NCBI GenBank assembly: GCA_031268525.1 | Contig: JAIRXA010000038.1 | Location: forward strand, 1-16,631 | Direction of reading: 5' to 3' | Length of the DNA: 16,631 bases | DNA from: Coriobacteriales bacterium | GTDB taxonomy: Bacteria > Actinomycetota > Coriobacteriia > Coriobacteriales > UBA8131 | Shown here: positions 13,262 to 16,631 of the stretch, piece by piece | Layout of the letters: each line of letters opens with the position of its first letter | How positions within the stretch are numbered: position 1 is the stretch's first letter | The notes under the pieces: model-generated | What the model was told of the DNA's origin: nothing | Database searches by the model: none | Seen by the model: the letters and a program-made list of their open reading frames with translations, nothing else | Translations under genes and position numbers: made by a program

Positions 13262-15052
13262 ATGGAGAAAGAACGGCTCAAGAAAGAACGGCTCAAGAGG
13301 CTTTTGGATGTGGCGGCTGGTCGCGTTCCAGCCGATGTCGTCATCAGAGGTGCGAAGGTTGTGGATGTCTACAGCGGCACGATCCTGCAGGCGGATATCG
13401 CCTTGTGCGACGAAGCCATCGCCGGTATAGGGAGCACCGGCAGTTATCGGGGGGAGCAGGAGATAGACGCTTCGGGCCAGTATGCCGCCCCGGGGTTCAT
13501 CGACAGCCACATCCACATCGAGTCCTCCTACCTCAGTCCCGAAGAACTCGGCTGCCTGCTGGTGCCACACGGCGGAACCACGATCATCGCTGACCCCCAT
13601 GAGATCGTCAATGTCTGCGGTCTGACGGGCCTTGATTATCTGTTGAAGGCGAGCGAGGAGACGGCTCTGGACATAAAGTTCGTCCTGCCCTCCTGCGTCC
13701 CAGCAACCCCGTGGGAGCATGCAGGCGCTCGCATCGACGCGGATGCCATGCGCGGTCCGCTCAAGGACGAACGCATCCTCGGTCTTGGCGAGTTCATGGA
13801 CTATCCCGGGGTCGTCAATGCCGTAGACGGCGTCCTGGACAAGCTGCTTCAGGCGCACGCGGCAGGCAAGCTGATCGACGGCCACAGCCCTGCGCTGACG
13901 GGCAACGCGCTCAACGCCTACTGCGCCGCCGGCATCTCAACCGACCACGAATGTGCCACGGTCAAGGAACTGCAGGAACGTGTATCACGCGGCATGTACG
14001 TGCTGATGCGCCAGGGCTCGGCCTGCCACGACCTGAAAAACCTGCTGAAGGGCCTGACTCCCGAGAACAGTCGACGCCTCCTGTTGTGTTCCGACGATCG
14101 ACAGCCGCAGACCATCAGGGAGCTCGGTCATCTGGACGATCATCTGCGCATCTGTGTGCAGGAAGGGGTCGATGCCATCACCGCCATCCGAATGGCCACC
14201 ATCAATGCAGCCGAGTGCTACCGTCTTCATGATCGGGGCGGTATTGCTCCCGGCCTGCGGGCCGATATCGTCCTGCTGGATGACCTGGAGGACTTCAAGG
14301 TGCGTACGGTGTTCGTCGCCGGGCGCGTGGTCGCCCAGGACGGTCGCTACCTGCCTGAGGTCTGCCGCCAGGGCATCGAGGCGGTGACCGGCAGTATCAG
14401 GGTCAAGGACTTCTCGGTCGAAAGACTGCGTTTGCCGCTCAAAGGCGACAGGGCACACACCATCGGCATGCGTCCGGGAACCGTGGTCACCACAAAGCGA
14501 GTGGAGACGGTGCGGCGCAACGCCGCGGGTGAGTTTGAGTTCGAGGCCGATCGCGACATCGCCAAGATTGCGGTTGTCGAACGTCATCAGGGTACCGGGA
14601 ATGTCGCTTTGGGGCTTTTGCAGGGCTACGGTATCAAGCAGGGCGCGGTTGCGCTTTCCATCGCCCATGACAGCCACAACATCATTGTGGTGGGGACCAA
14701 CGACGAGGACATGGCCGGCGCGGTGGAGTGCCTGATCGTTCAGGGTGGCGGCGTCGTTTTCTTCAGGGACGGCATCGCGATAGATGGCATGCCGATGCCC
14801 ATCGGCGGCATCATGAGCGATCAGACGGGTGAATGGGTCAGCGAAAGGCTGCAAGGGCTGCAGAAGGTCGCCTGGGAGGTCCTCGGCGTCAATCGGGAGG
14901 TTGAGCCGATCATGTCTCTCTGCTTCATGTCGCTGGCCGTGATCCCGGAGATCAAGATCACCGACGAAGGACTGTTTGACGTTACCGCCTTCAACTTCAT
15001 CGCGGTGGATGCCGAGGGCGAGCTCGAAGACGAAAGGGGAGTATCCCTATGA
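13262..15052 (+). CDS. ade: Adenine deaminase (596 aa)
   Basis: This converts adenine to hypoxanthine and ammonia in purine salvage or catabolism, in the cytoplasm, with a binuclear metal site. All family motifs are canonical: PGFIDSHIHIESS (H83, H85), ADPHEIVNVCG (110-120), LPSCVPATP (142-150), GLGEFMDYPGVV (E177), DGHSPALTG (H208), STDHE (H229) and CSDD (D278). The metal-dependent deaminase barrel is followed by the C-terminal domain with GGGVVFF and PIGGIMSD. Length is normal for the family. The ATG at 13262 has AGGTGGG 5 nt upstream; a GTG at 13253 in the same frame is less likely. An unusual start region (KERLKKERLK) comes from a 15-bp duplication. The stop overlaps the permease ATG by 4 bp, so the two are translationally coupled. 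Confidence 0.93.
   Translation: MEKERLKKERLKRLLDVAAGRVPADVVIRGAKVVDVYSGTILQADIALCDEAIAGIGSTGSYRGEQEIDASGQYAAPGFIDSHIHIESSYLSPEELGCLLVPHGGTTIIADPHEIVNVCGLTGLDYLLKASEETALDIKFVLPSCVPATPWEHAGARIDADAMRGPLKDERILGLGEFMDYPGVVNAVDGVLDKLLQAHAAGKLIDGHSPALTGNALNAYCAAGISTDHECATVKELQERVSRGMYVLMRQGSACHDLKNLLKGLTPENSRRLLLCSDDRQPQTIRELGHLDDHLRICVQEGVDAITAIRMATINAAECYRLHDRGGIAPGLRADIVLLDDLEDFKVRTVFVAGRVVAQDGRYLPEVCRQGIEAVTGSIRVKDFSVERLRLPLKGDRAHTIGMRPGTVVTTKRVETVRRNAAGEFEFEADRDIAKIAVVERHQGTGNVALGLLQGYGIKQGAVALSIAHDSHNIIVVGTNDEDMAGAVECLIVQGGGVVFFRDGIAIDGMPMPIGGIMSDQTGEWVSERLQGLQKVAWEVLGVNREVEPIMSLCFMSLAVIPEIKITDEGLFDVTAFNFIAVDAEGELEDERGVSL
13268..13297. repeat. 15-bp perfect tandem duplication at the start of ade
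   Basis: AAAGAACGGCTCAAG is present twice head to tail (13268-13282, 13283-13297). It encodes KERLK twice at residues 3-12, ahead of the conserved beta domain. The duplication keeps the frame and probably has little effect on the enzyme. Confidence 0.85.
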
Positions 15053-16623
15053 GAAGTATCATGAAGAAGACACTGGCGATACCGCTGTTCCGTCGCGGCG
15101 ACATAGGTGGTGTTGCCTATCTCGTGACCAACAACATCGTCAACTATCTGATCGTCATCACCACCCTTTCGGTGGCGCTCGAATGGCCGAATGAGATCGT
15201 CTATGGCCGCGTCATCCCCGGCATGTCCATCGGGCTTTTGTGCAGCGGCCTGTACTACGCATTCATGGGCTACCGCCTCGCCAAAAAAGAAGGTCGCAGC
15301 GACCTTGCCGCCCTGCCCTCTGGGGTATCGACTCCGGCGATGTTCGTCATGCTCTATGGGGTTATCACGCCTCTGCACTATGCTCTCGGCAACCCGGAGT
15401 TGGAATGGGCAGCCGGAACGGCCGCCTGCTTCATCGGCGGCTTTGTGGAATTCTGCGGCGGGATAATCGGCCCCTGGATGAAGAAGAACATCCCCCGGGC
15501 GGCCCTGTTGGGTACCGTGGCAGGCATCGGCTTCATCTGGATGGCGACTCAGGGCGTGTTCGACATCTTCTCGGACCCCGTGGTCGGCCTGCCCATCCTG
15601 GCGGTGGCGCTCGTCGGACTGTTTGGTGGCTATCTCTTTCCCGGCAAGATATCGCCTTTGATAGTCGCCATAGTCGGCGGTATCATCTATGCCTTCTGTC
15701 TGGGGCGTACCAGCTTTGACTTCTCCGGCATCGGCTTTTATTACCCCAATCCGGTCACGACCGTCCAGAGCATGCTCAGCGGCTTTGCCATCGTGGCGCC
15801 CTACCTGACCATCATCATCCCGATCAATATCTACAACTTCATCGAGACGATGGACAACGTCGTGGCGGCAAGTGCGACAGGCGACGACTACAGTGTGCGC
15901 GAGGCCCAGTTTGCCGACGGTGCCTGCACCATGCTGTCTGGCATGTTTGGAGGCGTTGTGCCGAATACCGTGTGGCTGGGCTATGCCGGCCTGAAGAAGA
16001 CGGATGCTGGCATCGGCTATTCCGGCGTCTCGGGGCTGATCCTGGGAGCGGCTGGCATCTTCGGCCTGTTCACCTTCCTCAGCAGCATAGTGCCCGCTGC
16101 CATCTACGCCATTACGTTCCTCTGGTGTTCCATCATCATGGTGGCGCAGGCTTTCAAGGACAACGGGACGAAGTACTACGCCGCCGTGGCGCTTGCCATG
16201 GTGCCGCCCGTCGCAGACTATCTCTTTACGCAGGTGACAGGCGCAGTTGGAGTATCGGACATCTGGACGGAGACCCTCGCCAGCGGCCTTGTTGGCTACG
16301 GTGCCGAGGTGACCGCCACGCTCCAGTCAAACGGTGTCATGTGGAGCGGGGTACCTGCCGTGAAGGCGGGGGCCATCATCATCGGCATCCTGCTTGGCAC
16401 CTTCATGGTGTTCATCATCGACAAGAAGCTGGTCAAGGCTGGCATCACAGCTTCGGCCGGGGCAGTGCTTGCGCTGTTTGGCATCATTCACTCAGCGACG
16501 CTGGGATTCCATCTGCTCTCACCCTTTGTCCTCGGCTACCTGATCGTGGCACTCATCTGCTTTTTGCTGCACACGGGACGCAACTCCTGGTTCAAGCCGC
16601 CCGAGGACTATGAGTATGTCTGA
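15049..16623 (+). CDS. NCS2-type nucleobase permease (524 aa)
   Basis: This is an integral membrane protein with about 12-14 hydrophobic helices and a short cytoplasmic N-terminus (MRSIMKKTLAIPLFRRGD). It resembles the nucleobase-cation symporter 2 (xanthine/uracil, AzgA-like) family: an ALPSGVSTPAMFV stretch (about residues 87-99) stands where AzgA has its ALPxG region. The central NFIETMDNVVAASATGDDYS block (about 264-283), with a GGVVPNTVWLGYAG loop after it, stands where family members bind the base. It is longer than usual AzgA proteins (about 430-450) and diverges in these motifs, so the exact substrate is open. Adenine or hypoxanthine is the natural inference from the two upstream deaminase genes. 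The ATG at 15049 overlaps the ade stop (ATGA) with GGGGAG about 8 nt before it. The gene ends 8 bp before the window edge. Confidence 0.87.
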   Translation: MRSIMKKTLAIPLFRRGDIGGVAYLVTNNIVNYLIVITTLSVALEWPNEIVYGRVIPGMSIGLLCSGLYYAFMGYRLAKKEGRSDLAALPSGVSTPAMFVMLYGVITPLHYALGNPELEWAAGTAACFIGGFVEFCGGIIGPWMKKNIPRAALLGTVAGIGFIWMATQGVFDIFSDPVVGLPILAVALVGLFGGYLFPGKISPLIVAIVGGIIYAFCLGRTSFDFSGIGFYYPNPVTTVQSMLSGFAIVAPYLTIIIPINIYNFIETMDNVVAASATGDDYSVREAQFADGACTMLSGMFGGVVPNTVWLGYAGLKKTDAGIGYSGVSGLILGAAGIFGLFTFLSSIVPAAIYAITFLWCSIIMVAQAFKDNGTKYYAAVALAMVPPVADYLFTQVTGAVGVSDIWTETLASGLVGYGAEVTATLQSNGVMWSGVPAVKAGAIIIGILLGTFMVFIIDKKLVKAGITASAGAVLALFGIIHSATLGFHLLSPFVLGYLIVALICFLLHTGRNSWFKPPEDYEYV

Positions 16624-16631
16624 TGCCTGAC

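Noticed and set aside
13985..14854. Long minus-strand frame opposite the adenine deaminase gene
   Set aside because: It lies opposite a canonical enzyme gene and shows only shadow composition (His/Asp/Gln-rich).

Overview
This window reads as a chromosomal segment of a high-GC anaerobic Gram-positive bacterium. The best guess is class Coriobacteriia (Eggerthella/Adlercreutzia-like). That guess rests on a non-pyrrolysine MttB-superfamily methyltransferase, a DEDDh-exonuclease/DinG fusion, strong AGGAGG-type ribosome binding sites, GC-rich codons, and genes packed into operons. It is an inference; no rRNA or other phylogenetic marker is present.

Region 1 (1-4693, minus strand) is a catabolic-looking operon. 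In transcription order it encodes an aminoglycoside-phosphotransferase (APH)-fold small-molecule kinase, an MttB-superfamily trimethylamine/betaine-type methyltransferase homologue, a DMT/EamA-type 10-helix permease, an 87-residue protein of unknown family, a perfect 15-bp hairpin, and the N-terminal part of an exported protein cut by the window edge. The simplest reading is uptake of a (probably quaternary or methylated) amine, its phosphorylation, and corrinoid-dependent demethylation. No corrinoid protein or second methyltransferase is encoded here, and pairing the kinase with MttB is the least familiar part of the window.

Region 2 (4959-9718, minus strand) is a tightly coupled three-gene unit: an acidic 156-residue protein of unknown function, a DinG-type helicase carrying both an N-terminal DEDDh exonuclease and a complete iron-sulfur cysteine set, and a DUF1015 protein with GTG start and an inserted five-copy TPAA(G/S) repeat. 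Gaps are 3 bp and 2 bp. A 15-bp inverted repeat lies downstream.

Region 3 (9808-10800) holds a PaaI-like hotdog thioesterase (plus strand), which diverges from region 2, and a convergent Rrf2-family regulator (minus strand). The regulator is preceded by three 14-bp tandem repeats.

Region 4 (10801-16631) is a purine-use operon behind a long leader. The leader carries a TTGACA promoter, a 7-bp dyad overlapping its -35, a terminator-like nested hairpin followed by a T-run, and a hairpin just before the first gene. The operon encodes a divergent adenine-deaminase-like protein with a rearranged active site (GHxP changed to GCAP, PHE changed to LDE), a canonical adenine deaminase, and an NCS2-type nucleobase permease. 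Together the canonical enzyme and permease would import adenine (or a related base) and deaminate it to hypoxanthine. The role of the divergent paralogue is open.

No tRNA, rRNA, CRISPR array, insertion sequence or phage gene was seen.
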